DNA of 64,000 nt from Dermatemys mawii (lineage: Eukaryota > Chordata > Testudines > Dermatemydidae): contig ML677374.1 of the NCBI GenBank assembly GCA_007922305.1, forward strand, positions 10,904,492 to 10,968,491, read 5' to 3'. The position numbers were made by a program, and so were the translations under genes. The notes beneath the pieces are model-generated. The model did not search any database and was not told the DNA's origin. It was given only the letters and a program-made list of their open reading frames with translations. Shown piece by piece: positions 48,801 through 59,655 of the stretch (positions within the stretch are counted from its first letter, which is position 1; the number at the start of each line of letters is the position of its first letter).

Positions 48801-51800
48801 ATCTGTTGAAGCAGTGCCATTTTTCCACTTCCCTGCCAAATTATACACATTTATACTGAGCTGGTTGAAAGTGATTTGTTCTTCTCCAGGTATGCTTTTC
48901 TTCTTTCAGTCACAAGAGGAAAAAAAGATTACCCTAGAAACTACTATTTAGAGATTCTCCACTTGCGTAGCAAAGAACCACCTTTGTTTAATTTTAATGA
49001 AGAAAATTGGGTTTCCCCCAGTACATTCTCTCTACTTTGGGCAGTTTAACAAAGGATCATTCATACTATACTAGAGATATAACAGTGATTTTATTCAAAG
49101 CAAATCAAAGCACTTTACAAAAATTAATTTATGAAGCCTAAAAGAACCCCTATAAGGTAGCTATGTATTGTTCCCCTTTTAGAGATGAATCAATGGAGGC
49201 ACACAGGTAACCTATTCATGGTTACACGGAGAGTCATTAGCTCTCTTAACAGAAGTCAGGAGTTGTGACCTCCAGCCTACTGTTCTAGTCAATAAACCAC
49301 ACTTGAAACCATATTTGTTGCGCTAGGATATTATCATCCTAAAACAGTGTTTTACTGAATTGATATCCTCTCTTAAATGATTGGTGTCAATGAGAAAGAA
49401 CTGCCACTTTGAAACACGGGAGGCTCATGTTTCCCAGCTTGAGTGTTCCACTCTTTCAATGTGCAATAGCTATGGCTATAATGCAGCAAATGTACAGTCA
49501 AATCAGAATTCACATTTCTGTAACTGGTCTTTAAACTTGTACAGTGCATTAAAAAAAATAAATATTGATACTTATTTTTAAACAGCAAGAGAGTTTTTGG
49601 AAATCCTATATAACAGCCCTGTGGGTAAAATTCACTGCAGATCAAGCCCACACAGGGATTCACAATACCTCTTAATGTACGGTTCTCAATAATGTCACTT
49701 TTCATAGAAACATCAGGGTGAGTGAATGTCAAATCTTGGGGGTTTTATCCTCTCCCTCTAAGCTTTACTTCTGTTTTATATTTGATATTTAGAAGCCCCT
49801 CCCAAGTGACCTTCTCTCTTCTTATCCAATATCCAGACAGAACTCCCACCAGGTAGATTCTTACATTGAGGCTGAAGGAAGGGCAAACTGAGACAGCAGC
49901 ATCTGCTTAAAAAGGCTGAAGTAGCCTTAAGATAACTAGAGGAAGGAAGGGGAGAAATGTGCACCTGCATCCCTCTCATATACACCCTAAAACCAGCATC
50001 TAGTGCAGTTCAGTGAAAAAACACCCCAAAAAAGGATGGTAGTAGGGGAACTGGAAAGAAGCCATCTGTACCAACTGTCTCTAAGAATAAATAGTTCATT
50101 CACCATAATTCTTTTCTCCCCAAATAAAAAAAAATCACACGTCAGCCAATTTACAGAATCCCATTGCTCAGATTTACATGTTGAAAACCACAAAGTATAA
50201 TATATAAACTTACCAAAGTTTGTTGTAGGCATCTAGGTATTCTGGCTTTACATTGTGAACTGAAACAACAAAATTCAAGGATAAATGTAGAAGCAAAAAT
50301 AAAAGAAGATAAAAGGAAATGTTAAATATAAAAATATCACCCACACTGTATTTTATACAGACTGCTGGTCTCCTTTTTGGCTAGTAGATTGGAGTGAGCA
50401 TCTTTCCTTGGATCCACTTTGCGAACAAAGAGTGATTTTAACCAGCTGTCTTCACCTGCTCTGTTAGTTGATGATGCCAGTCCCCTACACATCAATGGAT
50501 ACATTACATTGTCACTGAACGTTTATTATAAATGCACAGACAGGAGGAGTCAGTCGAGATCAAGTTTAACATAATATGGTAACGTACACAGAGGAATGAT
50601 GCTAAGTCTTCCCATTCCCTCACTCTCCAGCAGTATAAAGGTACAATATTTACCCAGCAAGCTGTACACCTGTCAAAAAGACTTCCTGGCACAGAGCTGG
50701 TACAGCTATACTACCCCACTTCCACCCCTCGTGCTGAGGAAGGGCATATATGGAATGCTTCTGTGTTCCAGCTAGTCTCAACTGAGACAGACCCAGGAGC
50801 CATTGCAGTCAAGCATATGGTAAGTAGTTTTGATGCTGCTCTATGATGTGGTAGTTTATACAGTACTGCTTATCCAAGCAACATGCTGAAGGAAGCAGAA
50901 GACATGTGACAGCTAAGAAAAGAATAGCTGGGAATGAGGTGACCTTCAACACAAAGAAGTGACAAGAAAATCTCTCACTGCTCCACTCCACTTATTGAAA
51001 AGTGTATTCACTTTCTCTGACCCAGTATCAACACACTAGTATTCTGATTATCTTTCTACACAATAAACAGAAGTATTTACAAAGACCTCCAGTGCCAGAA
51101 ATATTGCCTTGGGGAAGAGATAATGCAGTTAATCAGTAGCCCTTCTGTGCCATCTAGCCAATACAAGGGGCTTATAGGGTTACTATAAGTTAGGCCTTCT
51201 CTCTATTATATAATCTTGATAAGTACTTATCTTCCCTGGAGAGTGTTGCGAGGATTAGTTGATGTTTGTTATACACGCTGACAATAAAAGTCCGAAGTAA
51301 TCACGTTTACTTGCTCATTTGTGCACTAACATTACCACTATCAGCAGTAAGAACATGAGTTATGGTGATACTATTAGATAACTATTTGTTTAGCTAATAG
51401 GAGACACTTACGCCTTTGTTGTTATTTGCCACATAAAATTAGGAGGTAGTTTTCTCTTAATTTCTCAATGAAATGGTGACATTAACAATACTTTGTAGTT
51501 GCATGGTACTTTTTATCCAAGAACTGCAAAGAGCATTCTGAACATAGATTACTAAGGTGTTACTATAAACCTGCTAAGTAGCATTATCAACATTTTACTT
51601 ATAAGGTAACAAAGAAAGGTCACAGTGAACATTTCTGAAAATGGATGCTTACTCTGTGTCCCAAGTTCAGACGGCTAGGGTCTGATTTTTAATTGTCCTC
51701 AATACCTGCAGCTCCCATTGATTAACATCAAGTCATTGGTGCTCAGCTGGTAAATCCTGCCTTAAGTATATCAAGTTTGGCATCCAAAAATGGATAGATC

Positions 51801-54800
51801 CCAAACTAATGGTTATTACTGAGAAATTTAACCTGTGTTTTGCCAAGACTGACTACAGAAAAACTGGACACTGAACCCAACTTTCTTGGCTGTAAACCCA
51901 TCCTTCCTTTTTAAAACACAGACATGTACATTTTTTAAATGTGAAAGACATTTCCTAGTAGAGATACAAAAATCTAAAGGAACAAAGTCTTGTTCTGAAA
52001 TAAGTGTGCTCACCTTCAGATAACACAAAAAAATCTAGACATGTCCCGTTCCCATGGGTTTAAGCTGAGAGAGTTAGCAAAGGAATCACATTGACTAACA
52101 TGAGAGTTAGAAAAATAGATAACTCTGCATAAGGGCACTTAGTCCACAAACTACACATCCTTATGAAAGTGTAAGGCACAATCTATTGTGAACACAATAG
52201 TTCGATTAGAAAAAAAAAACTGTTTTAATTCCCCCCACAGAAATACTGTAAGGTAGATAATTATACAGAACATTTCAGTTTAAAGACCAATCTCATTATA
52301 AGTTACAGTACTGGAGCAGGAGAAAAAGAAAGTAATGTATCTGAACTTTAGCATTTTGCAACTGAATAGCAAATAATACATTTTTTTCAAATGACTGTCT
52401 GATGCAACCGGGGTTATAGCTTCTGGGGCTAGACATGAATGTCAGTAATCATTAAACAGTGAATTTTCACAGCAGAGGACTAATCAACTGAAAAATAAAA
52501 GTTAATAAATTTAAACCCTGCCCAATGTAATGATTATTGCTGAACAGTCACCGTCTCAAGAGTTTGTCCGGGACAATAATGAAAACCTTGAAATGAAACA
52601 AATACAATCAACCTACAATCATAAGAAATCAGCTTTGTATGACATATTACTAGGTAGGTACAGTATTTGAAGATTATAAAGTAATATAATTATCTCTCTG
52701 CTTTGAAAGTTACTACTACTTAGATGTAATCCTGGTAGTATACAGAAGAAGTCCTCAATTCCTAGGTGCTTAACATTTTTAAATAATAACACTATCAATA
52801 AAATGTGAACATTTGGAATTTTGGGAGGGAAATTGTTTTTAAAAAGCTCAGGTCCATCAGGTATATTTCCATTAATTTGTTTTAAACATCTTCCAATATA
52901 AACAATTATTTTTAAACAAAAGCCTCTTCCTCCAGTGCTGTCAATTCAAAGATTGCAGTGCTATCAACTTCAAAGAGAAACTGATTATAAACAAAAAAGA
53001 AACTGACTTTGTTGATATTAATTGTTGAGTGGTAGTGAAATGCAAAAGATAACAGCATATAAATGGAAAAAGACCTTAGATTTTTAGATTTAAAATAATA
53101 ATCAAATTTATAATAAATTTGCTTACAATATGAATTATAAGTTGACAGCAACCCCTTAAACTCTCCATAGTTTTACTTCTCAGTAGTTTGAAGTCAGACT
53201 TTTGTCAAATGATGAGAATTGTTAAGGAAATAAACGGATACTTTCCTATATTTCTAATTAACCTTAAAATCAGCATAGGTTTTGTAGACAGTATCATCGA
53301 TGCTCACAAAACTTTGAGAACTCTCTTGTCTTACTGCTACAAAGCCAGTATATGTGTGAGTCCTAGATGAGCTGTTGTCCACCAAAAATATTCCAGCTAT
53401 AGAGAAACATTTTCTTTTTAAAGGATATCCTGACTGCTATTCTGAGCTCTGAAAGAGACTGAAAAGACCCAAGTAGGTCATCATCTAGTCTAATCTCTTT
53501 ACTAGTTCAGAGATGTTCCCTGCAGTAGATTAATGCTTTGTATAGTTCAGTTTTAAATATTCAAAGCCATGGCATTCCCCACTGGAAGATCATTCCACAG
53601 TCTAACAGACTCATAGATTCAGAGGCCAGTAGGGACCACTGCGATCATCTAGTCCGACCTCCTGCATAACACAGGCCACAGAACATCCCCTAGAGCAGAT
53701 CTTTTAGAAAAACATTTTAGAAAAACATTCAATTTTAATCTAAAAATTGTCAGTGACGGAGAATCCACCACAACCCATGGTAAATTGTTCCAACGGTTAA
53801 TTACGCTATTTGTTAAATACTTCTACCTTATTTTCAGTCTGACCTGTCTGGGAATGTTTCCTAATATGTCCTACCAGATTATAAAACATGTTTAAGAAAA
53901 AGTTACTTGAAAACATCTCTCTAATGCAGTGGTAGTCAAACTTCTTTGTGCAGCGACCCCTATTTGCTTTTCAGCGTTGCGCTGCGGCCCTGGGGAATGT
54001 CCATCAAAATGCCACCGAACAGAACACTTCCGCTTTTGGCGGCATTTCAGCGGACAAGCCGTGTTCGTGTCTCTCTGTGTTCGGCGGCTTTTCGGCAGAC
54101 ACAGCCCCGGTTTTGGAGCTGCCACCGAAATGCTGCCAACGGTGTCAGCAGCTCACGACGCCCCGGAAATCGCCCTGGAGGGGGTCGCAACCCCCAGTTT
54201 GAGAACCATTGCTCTAATGCCAAAAAGAATGTGTTTACATCTTGGATAAAGGGTAGGTATATGGTGTTTACAATACAGCATAACATTTTGGGTTTTCTGG
54301 CAGCCATATTTCTCATAGCATTACAGGCAGCCTATCGTGGAATCATTATCAGTTCTTTTATTAAAGCACGGCCTGATTTTGCTAGCTGTGGTCCCAATCC
54401 TGCAAGCACTTATGGATGTTCTGAACTTTAAGCATGTGAATAATCCCTCTGAAGTCACTGGGCTGAGCTAGGTACATAAAGCATATGCCTAAGTGTTTGC
54501 AAAATCAAGGTGTACAACTGCACCTGGTAGGTAAGCAATCATGCAGTATGCAATGATGTGTCCACACTGGCTTGTAGAAAGAGCAAATGATCAGCAAGCA
54601 TGTGTATATATTTCAAACTGCTAGTGGCTCCTGTAAATGTTGTTTAAAAAAAAACACAACAGAAAAAATCATTGATACCCAAGATTTAAAATGGACACTA
54701 TTGGGTTAAAACAATGTAACAAAACAACTTTCCTTATTGTAGAAGCATAATAGGTAACTTGTAACAAAGGGAAAGTTAGAATTTTGAAACTGTAAATTTA

Positions 54801-55732
54801 TTTTTCACTGTTTTACTTTTGGCATTACCCTTAGATTGAAAAATAGTAAAAGACTAATCAGTTTCTAATCAATTTCACCTCTCTGTTCTCAGTGCTACAG
54901 TAAGCAGCTGGAAAATATTTGAAAAGTTGTTTACATTAGATTAAAAACACACAGGGAAATATTTCTGTCCAACAAGTTTTCTTTAAGCCAAACACCTATA
55001 TTCAAGTCGAGTACAAAACCCTAAATATTTGCTCTACATCATACCCTGAAAGAGAAAAAAATTGAAAGAAACACAACTGAAATTCAGCCAAGATTTTTGT
55101 TCTAAACAAATACCAAAGTTAAGGGAAAGTATGAAAAATAAATCAGACTCTTCAAACCTATTCCAACAGGTGCCTGTTGGAGCATGGGGCATTTAGACTA
55201 TGTCTTGTGGGTTTCCCTCTGGGGGTGCGTATGTAGAGGGGTTGTGCAGTCCGCTCGGTTCCCAGTCTCGGATGGGGGGGGTCCCCACTGAGTGTGCAGG
55301 GGGCGAAGGTTCAAGCCCAGGTTGGGGCGGTTGTGGGGCATGACCCCCAAATGCAGATCTGTGGGGCGGGCTCCCCAGGCTTCGGCGCGGGCTGTCCCAA
55401 GGCGGAGCGGAGAGGCCCATGACCTTGCGGGAGACCCCGGACTTGGAACTACTCCTCGGAGCTACTCGTCTCCCGCCCCGCCGGGAGGCTCTTCCTGCCC
55501 CCAATCAACCCCCCACCCCTCCAGGGGGGCGCCATTTACAGTCCGGAAGGAACCAGCGAGCGGGACCCAAGAAGCTGGGTCTCCCAGCGCCGCACTCCAG
55601 GCCCACGGTCCCCCTGGAGGAGCGCCGTGCTCACCTGAGGGCCAGGCTGCCGCAGGCCGGGAGGCGAGGCCCTGCCCTGCGCAGCCCGCCGGCTCCCCCC
55701 AGGCTCCCCCGCAGCAGCACTCGGGTCGCCAT
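33857..55732 (-). CDS. NIPSNAP2: NIPSNAP2 (GBAS): mitochondrial NIPSNAP protein, complete, 10 coding exons
   Basis: NIPSNAP1/2 are mitochondrial proteins reported to mark damaged mitochondria for mitophagy by binding autophagy receptors. Coding exons: 55635-55732, 50345-50484, 50214-50259, 44510-44604, 42509-42579, 41108-41248, 39844-39875, 36426-36520, 34726-34809, 33857-33921; sum 867 nt = 288 aa (human 286). The N-terminus [19 protein letters not shown] is Arg-rich with no acidic residues, fitting a mitochondrial presequence. The NIPSNAP region follows: [57 protein letters not shown], and the end [11 protein letters not shown]. Every junction is GT-AG and keeps frame. The first coding codons lie in a CpG island. 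Intron 3 carries a long CR1 with a nested hAT copy, and introns 1, 7 and 8 carry further transposons. Other intron stretches show nothing I recognise. Confidence 0.96.
35157..35602. mobile_element. hAT-type DNA transposon, NIPSNAP2 intron 8
   Basis: Body 35165-35594 (430 bp). Ends CAGGGGTGGCCAACCTGAGC and CCCAGGTTGGCCACCTCTG are clear inverted repeats. Flanks GCTAGGTA and GCTAGGAG match at 6 of 8 bases, a decayed 8-bp target duplication. GC-rich core, no transposase frame. Confidence 0.85.
37542..37834. mobile_element. Foldback MITE with several internal hairpins
   Basis: Outer ends GGCTGGGCTACACT and AGTATAGCCG (inverted), with inner palindromes: GCAACTTCAG...CTGAAGTTGC (37588-37625), and GTTGATTTATCATCTAGACG facing CGATTTATCACGTCTAGATG near 37752-37790. 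Flanks CCTCTGAG and TCCCTGAG may be a decayed 8-bp duplication. The layout is typical of short structured DNA transposons of turtles. In NIPSNAP2 intron 7. Confidence 0.7.
39244..39308. repeat. Short palindromic repeat, copy 3
   Basis: TGAGCCCTACTCTCACCAAT, then TTCCCATTAATTTCAATGCA, then GTAGGATCAGGC. Same order of words as the other copies (15163, 21951, 40930). Confidence 0.6.
39395..39560 (+). mobile_element. MIR-type SINE
   Basis: MIR words in order: 'gacatccacttgctatatgg', 'ctgtgggaaaattcc', 'tctcagagacctcag', 'aaaattaggataatac', 'gtgaagattaatatttc'. Old and diverged. In NIPSNAP2 intron 7. Confidence 0.7.
40930..41000. repeat. Short palindromic repeat, copy 4
   Basis: GCTGGATTCTGCACACACTG, AAGCCAGTAACACTTTTGCC, ATTGACTTCAATAGGAATAA, GACTAGATCC. 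The right arm keeps the best version of the core word ATTGACTTCAATAGG. In NIPSNAP2 intron 6. Confidence 0.65.
42235..42430 (-). mobile_element. MIR-type SINE
   Basis: Reversed MIR: 'cctcattttacagacagg', 'aaagaggcacggaaag', 'gaagtgacttgtccacag', 'taacacagtaagtctgacag'. In NIPSNAP2 intron 5. Confidence 0.65.
45545..45715 (+). mobile_element. MIR-type SINE
   Basis: Forward MIR: 'aacctgggttttattcttag', 'ctctgccactaacc', 'gcgaccttgagcaaatctc', 'tgtgcctcaatttctccatc', 'ataacaggtataatatta'. In NIPSNAP2 intron 3. Confidence 0.8.
45951..46097 (-). mobile_element. Dispersed retroelement fragment with 14-bp TSD
   Basis: Insert 45965-46083 flanked by the perfect 14-bp duplication ATATCTGTCTTTGT (45951-45964, 46084-46097). 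The insert contains 'aagctttcgtgggcaaag' and 'acccactttgtcagatg', and its minus strand reads the abundant turtle repeat motif 'gacaaagtgggtc...cacgaaagcttatg', which I believe is Penelope-like. The long TSD supports retroposition. Confidence 0.7.
46118..48560 (-). mobile_element. Long CR1-clade LINE, degenerate, with a nested hAT insertion
   Basis: Read on minus, fragments of a CR1 ORF2 appear in the expected order: near 47600 [20 protein letters not shown], near 47540 [18 protein letters not shown], near 47380 LDFSKAFD, near 46390 [13 protein letters not shown] and [11 protein letters not shown], and a 3' end at about 46118. Stops and frameshifts show it is dead. Its 5' limit near 48560 is approximate. 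Same orientation as NIPSNAP2, inside intron 3. Confidence 0.85.
47010..47229. mobile_element. hAT-type MITE nested in the CR1 copy
   Basis: Body 47018-47221 (204 bp), ends CAGGGGTTCTCAAACTGG and AAAGTTTGAGAATCACTG, flanked by the perfect 8-bp duplication GACTAGTA (47010-47017, 47222-47229). The CR1 sequence resumes cleanly on both sides. Confidence 0.92.
49080..49290 (-). mobile_element. MIR-type SINE
   Basis: Reversed MIR: 'aaagcactttacaaa', 'cctataaggtagctatg', 'gatgaatcaatggaggc', then remnants of the tRNA-like head ('caggagttgtgacctcc'). In NIPSNAP2 intron 3. Confidence 0.6.
53607..53880 (-). mobile_element. CR1 LINE 3' fragment, NIPSNAP2 intron 1
   Basis: On plus it begins GACTCATAGATTCAGAGGCC followed by the 'gatcatctagtccgacctcc' segment, the reversed 3' tail of a turtle-type CR1; the coding-like part continues with 'ttaattacgc' and 'gacctgtctgg' to about 53830. 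Truncated and diverged. Confidence 0.75.
53919..54219. mobile_element. hAT-type MITE with intact TSD, NIPSNAP2 intron 1
   Basis: Body 53927-54211 (285 bp). Ends CAGTGGTAGTCAAACTTC and CCAGTTTGAGAACCATTG, flanked by the perfect 8-bp duplication CTCTAATG (53919-53926, 54212-54219). Its CpG-rich interior gives long spurious reading frames on both strands. Confidence 0.92.
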
Positions 55733-55990
55733 CTTGCTCTGGCCTCCTCCTCCCCCCAGCTCGCCCGGGCCTGCGAGGACAACTCGGGCCTGCAGTACCC
55801 GCCGGCGGCCACTGGGGGGACACCGGGGCACGAGCAAGGCCCCGGAGCAGAGAAAGGGGGCGTGGCGCTCGGAGGAAGAGTCGAGGGGGACAGCGCCCCT
55901 CCATCTCTGCACCCCGCACCCCACTCTTTAACCCTCTGTCTGCTGGGCTTGGTATCCGTGTCCCTACGGCCCCCTGCAGCATCAGAATAA
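55240..55990 (-). promoter_or_regulatory. NIPSNAP2: CpG island and promoter of NIPSNAP2
   Basis: GC- and CpG-rich block centred on the first coding exon (55635-55732), against AT-rich flanks. The transcription start is probably between 55733 and 55990, with no TATA box seen. The long open frames on both strands here come from low stop-codon density in GC-rich DNA. Confidence 0.75.
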
Positions 55991-58900
55991 GGGGATCCAG
56001 GAGATTTTCATGTGGAGCCCCATTTGCCCCCATGCAAACCTGTTAAAGCCCTTTTTAACCCACCCAGTATAAGTCAGTCACTTGGGAGTCATGCCAGTAC
56101 CCTTCCTCCTCTACTGCTCTCTCTCTCACACAGAGGAGAATAATTCTTCACTGAAGAAACATTTATCATCTCTATAAGGAGACCAGGTGCTTGAGCCAGC
56201 TCTGACACTGGCTTCTAGCCTTGGCAATAAGCCCTTTCACCTTTCCCTACCAGTTTCCTCCTCTGTAAAATAAGGATAGTACTTTGCACATGCTTAACTT
56301 CACTACTGCGAGGAATCCTGAGGGTGCATAAGTGTTAGCAGGCTTGGTATTACTTGCTAAGCCTTGCCTCTGTGGTTTCCACTCTGCAAGACAAAAAACC
56401 CAACCCTCTGCAGAAATCCTAGTTCTGAAAAGCTAACAGAACTAAATACATTGAAGCAGACGTATTTAGTATTTAGTGGAAGCACATGTATTTTGTGTTC
56501 AGAATTAGCTGTAGCTTCTTATCCCTCCAACAAGTTCTTAGAAATTAGCATACTCCTTTTCCTGTCGTCCTCCTGTTGGAACCCTGCTGAAGCAGGTATT
56601 AACATGCAAATTTGTTCCAGTAATACACTGAAGTAATGGGAAAAACTCACGGTCCTTTTCAGTGATCAGAACAATACTTTTCTCATCAATTACAATTTCT
56701 TTTGCTGGAGGAAAAGAACCAAACCAGAAAATACTTTCACATTGGAGATATGGCATCTGTATACCACAGTGCTGAGTGCACTCTACAGAGGCACGGTGTA
56801 TTTCCCCATACATACCAGATAAACAAGGCAGTACTAACAGGGTTCAAGCAAATGTAGAGGTGCTGAAAGAGGTCAGTGTGACAGCCCTGGAAACCCTTCT
56901 ACTATTATCCTCAGCCCAGCCGTAGTGCAAAACTCCTCTGAACTACCACGTGTATGTGCCTCAATCTTGACTCAGAAAACAAACCACTTTTGATGAGCAT
57001 AAGGGCTAAATTGCTCAAGCTCCTGCAAAATACATTAATAGAGATGTCAGCATCCCAGACTCCTACTTTCCAAATTAAATACAGAACTGGTTTTTGACAT
57101 AACTTTACCAGTGTAAGATCTTCAGTCCCACACCGACAGAAAAATATTTTCCTTCTCCATCTCTTACTCTAGGCTTAGGTGTTAACAAGCGTAAAGATTT
57201 TTTTTAAAAACTGATCATCCCTTTAAGTGGAGGACTGTAAAATATACTATATATTAACATCTAAAATAATAGCTGAATTTTGGGACTGCTGCTATTTATA
57301 ATGTCATTAAGGTACACAGACAGGAGTGACTAGAAAGGGTACAGTAAAGAGGTTTTTTAAAAGAACTTGTGATAGTTGTGAATAAGTAATTATCTCTCTG
57401 TGACATTTCCTTCCTTAGGCTCTTTGCTGACAGGGACTTCAGTGAAAGTCCTATTAATTCACCAAACAGGTACATTTCCACACCACATGCTTCCAGCTAA
57501 CAAGGGTGTCAATTAGAGCTCTGTTAAAAACTACTTTATGTAGAAAGACAAATCCCATAGTGACGAAAAATTATATGTAAGCCTATCAGAGCAACATATT
57601 GCACTACCAAAAGCTTTACCCAGCCACTTGTTTTATGGTGGTGAGCACAAAGAGGAAATAATTCTGTTCATACGGTGGTTCATAAATGTCCAGTAGTGTG
57701 AAAGGGTTTGACTTGTTCAACAGAAAATGAGTTCAAGTGCTGTTTATAATAGTTAATTTTACAGGTTTTGGTATAAACAGCACAAAGTTCACTTGGCCAG
57801 TTACTCTAAGATTTGATATTAGCACACACTACATGGAGACCCATACAAACTTGCATATACAATATCCTTCAATATTAGTGAAGTCTGATGTTGCATCTTA
57901 AAATCATCATCAATAGCCACTGACTTAAGACTCATTTACGATTTTTTAAAATTAGTATTCCTCAATTTTTCTCAGGTTTGTATCATATTTTGATTTAAGC
58001 AGAATGAATAGGTATGTTAAATCTCCAGCAAACAGCTTGAAGCATTTTTCCTAAGACATCTCAAGTCTGAGAAACATGAATTCCATTCCCTCTTTACATA
58101 TTTTCTCCTGCAATATTTGAAGGAGGCACAACTGATTTCATATTCCTGAAGAGGGGCCCAGTTTCCAAAATCTTGCTTTATCAGTAGCACCACATCCACA
58201 GAGATGGATTCTCTGGAAGTTTAGGCTGCAATCCTAACCCTGTAAAGTGATGGACGCAGGCACAGCTATACACCCATTTGAAGTTAGTGAGCAAAGATTT
58301 TTTCCCCCAGCTCTGGGCCTGGCCCCTGTGTAGATGTGCCATATATGGTCTTCTGCCGTCCCCTGCAAACCTTGTATTTTGGGGTTGTGAGAGGATGTCC
58401 CAGTAGATTTGACTGCTGAGCAACAGACAGGCCCTGGAACAGCTCTAATTTATAGCAAAGGGGGCAATAGTGTCAACGGGCCCCGAATCCCAGCACCAAG
58501 TCAACTGTAATCCGGCATTGCTTTGGATTATTTGTTATATTTTACAGCTTTCAGAGACTCAATCCCTGCATCTCTTTGCAGGATTTGGGGCCTTAATTAG
58601 ATTCTCTTATTAAGACTTTGGTGTTTACTTTCATTCTTTTGTATTACATTCATGGGATTTTTCTAATACTCATATTTTGTAACTTTTCTATTTTCAGCAC
58701 AATACTCACGTTAAAACAGATACATCCCTCCTCAGATATCTGTGTTGGATATACATCTACGTTTCCTTTGTTTTACAAGCTGTTTGAATCATGCAGGACC
58801 CACTTTTCTCCCTCAGATATGGATTTTATTCCTGCCTATTGGTTACAAATCTCTCCCATGAAAGTCAATAGCAAACTCTCATCGACTTCCTATTCTCATT

Positions 58901-59543
58901 TGACTTCAATGGGTACTGGTTTACGTCCCTTCATTTTGTCAAGCTATGCCACTGTTTCATTGTAACCTTTTATCAGTTTCACATGGGAACCTTTCCTTTA
59001 GTATGTCCTGTGATAAGAGATAAAATTTATAACAGTAAGCCATTAAAATTAGGTGGTTTAAGTGCACATGATTCTATTACTCATTTTATATAGAAGGTTT
59101 ATGAAGTGTTATTATAACTGGCTTACTGATATAGTGTGGCATTACTACTAATAAAATGAAATAACTATATATAAACATCTAGCTATTGGATTTCTATAAT
59201 TTTTTTAAAAAGTTTTAATTGTGTTACTTTAAGTATAAGGCTACAAACCACGACAGATGCAGTTCCAGGGTTTAGACAGTCAAACAGGGAAAAACATTCT
59301 CCCATGACTATTAAACTATATAAAGATATTTAAGAGCATAAATCTAAATAAAGACCTACCATTTTTAATTATGTGACTGAGGTGGTAATTTTGACATTCT
59401 TGCTAAAGATAGGGCAAAACTGTGTGTTAAGAAAATAACACATTGACAACACAGCTTAACTGTGATTTAAGTTTTCTCCACATTATTTCTAATTGATACA
59501 TTTCCCAATTTTCTCTGTCATTTTGGTTTTGGAAGTAATTCAG
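55991..59543. other. Intergenic, NIPSNAP2 to MRPS17
   Basis: No gene seen. A forward MIR-type SINE lies at about 56190-56340 ('ctggcttctagccttgg', 'cctcctctgtaaaataagg', 'ctgcgaggaatcc'). The remainder is AT-rich with no recognisable exon or RNA gene. A weak palindromic-repeat relative ('ttgacttcaatggg') lies near 58900. Confidence 0.5.
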
Positions 59544-59549
59544 TTTATT
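59544..59549 (-). promoter_or_regulatory. MRPS17: Probable MRPS17 poly(A) signal
   Basis: AATAAA on minus, about 110 bases past the MRPS17 stop. A second AATAAA (59655-59660) overlaps the stop codon itself, but cleavage from it would leave almost no 3' UTR, so the downstream site is preferred. Confidence 0.55.
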
Positions 59550-59655
59550 ATTACTAACAATAGAAAGATTTTACATCCTAAAACAATGGGAGCAACAAAT
59601 CCCTCATGTGAAGATGAGAGGTAAAGCCCTTGGTTTACTGGCATCTTCCCACCCT

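Noticed and set aside
53946..54431. Long frames on both strands near 54 kb
   Set aside because: They lie across a CpG-rich non-autonomous hAT element with intact target duplications.
55292..55990. 232-codon plus-strand frame and overlapping frames at the NIPSNAP2 promoter
   Set aside because: CpG island artefact, antisense to NIPSNAP2 exon 1, low-complexity proline/glycine composition.
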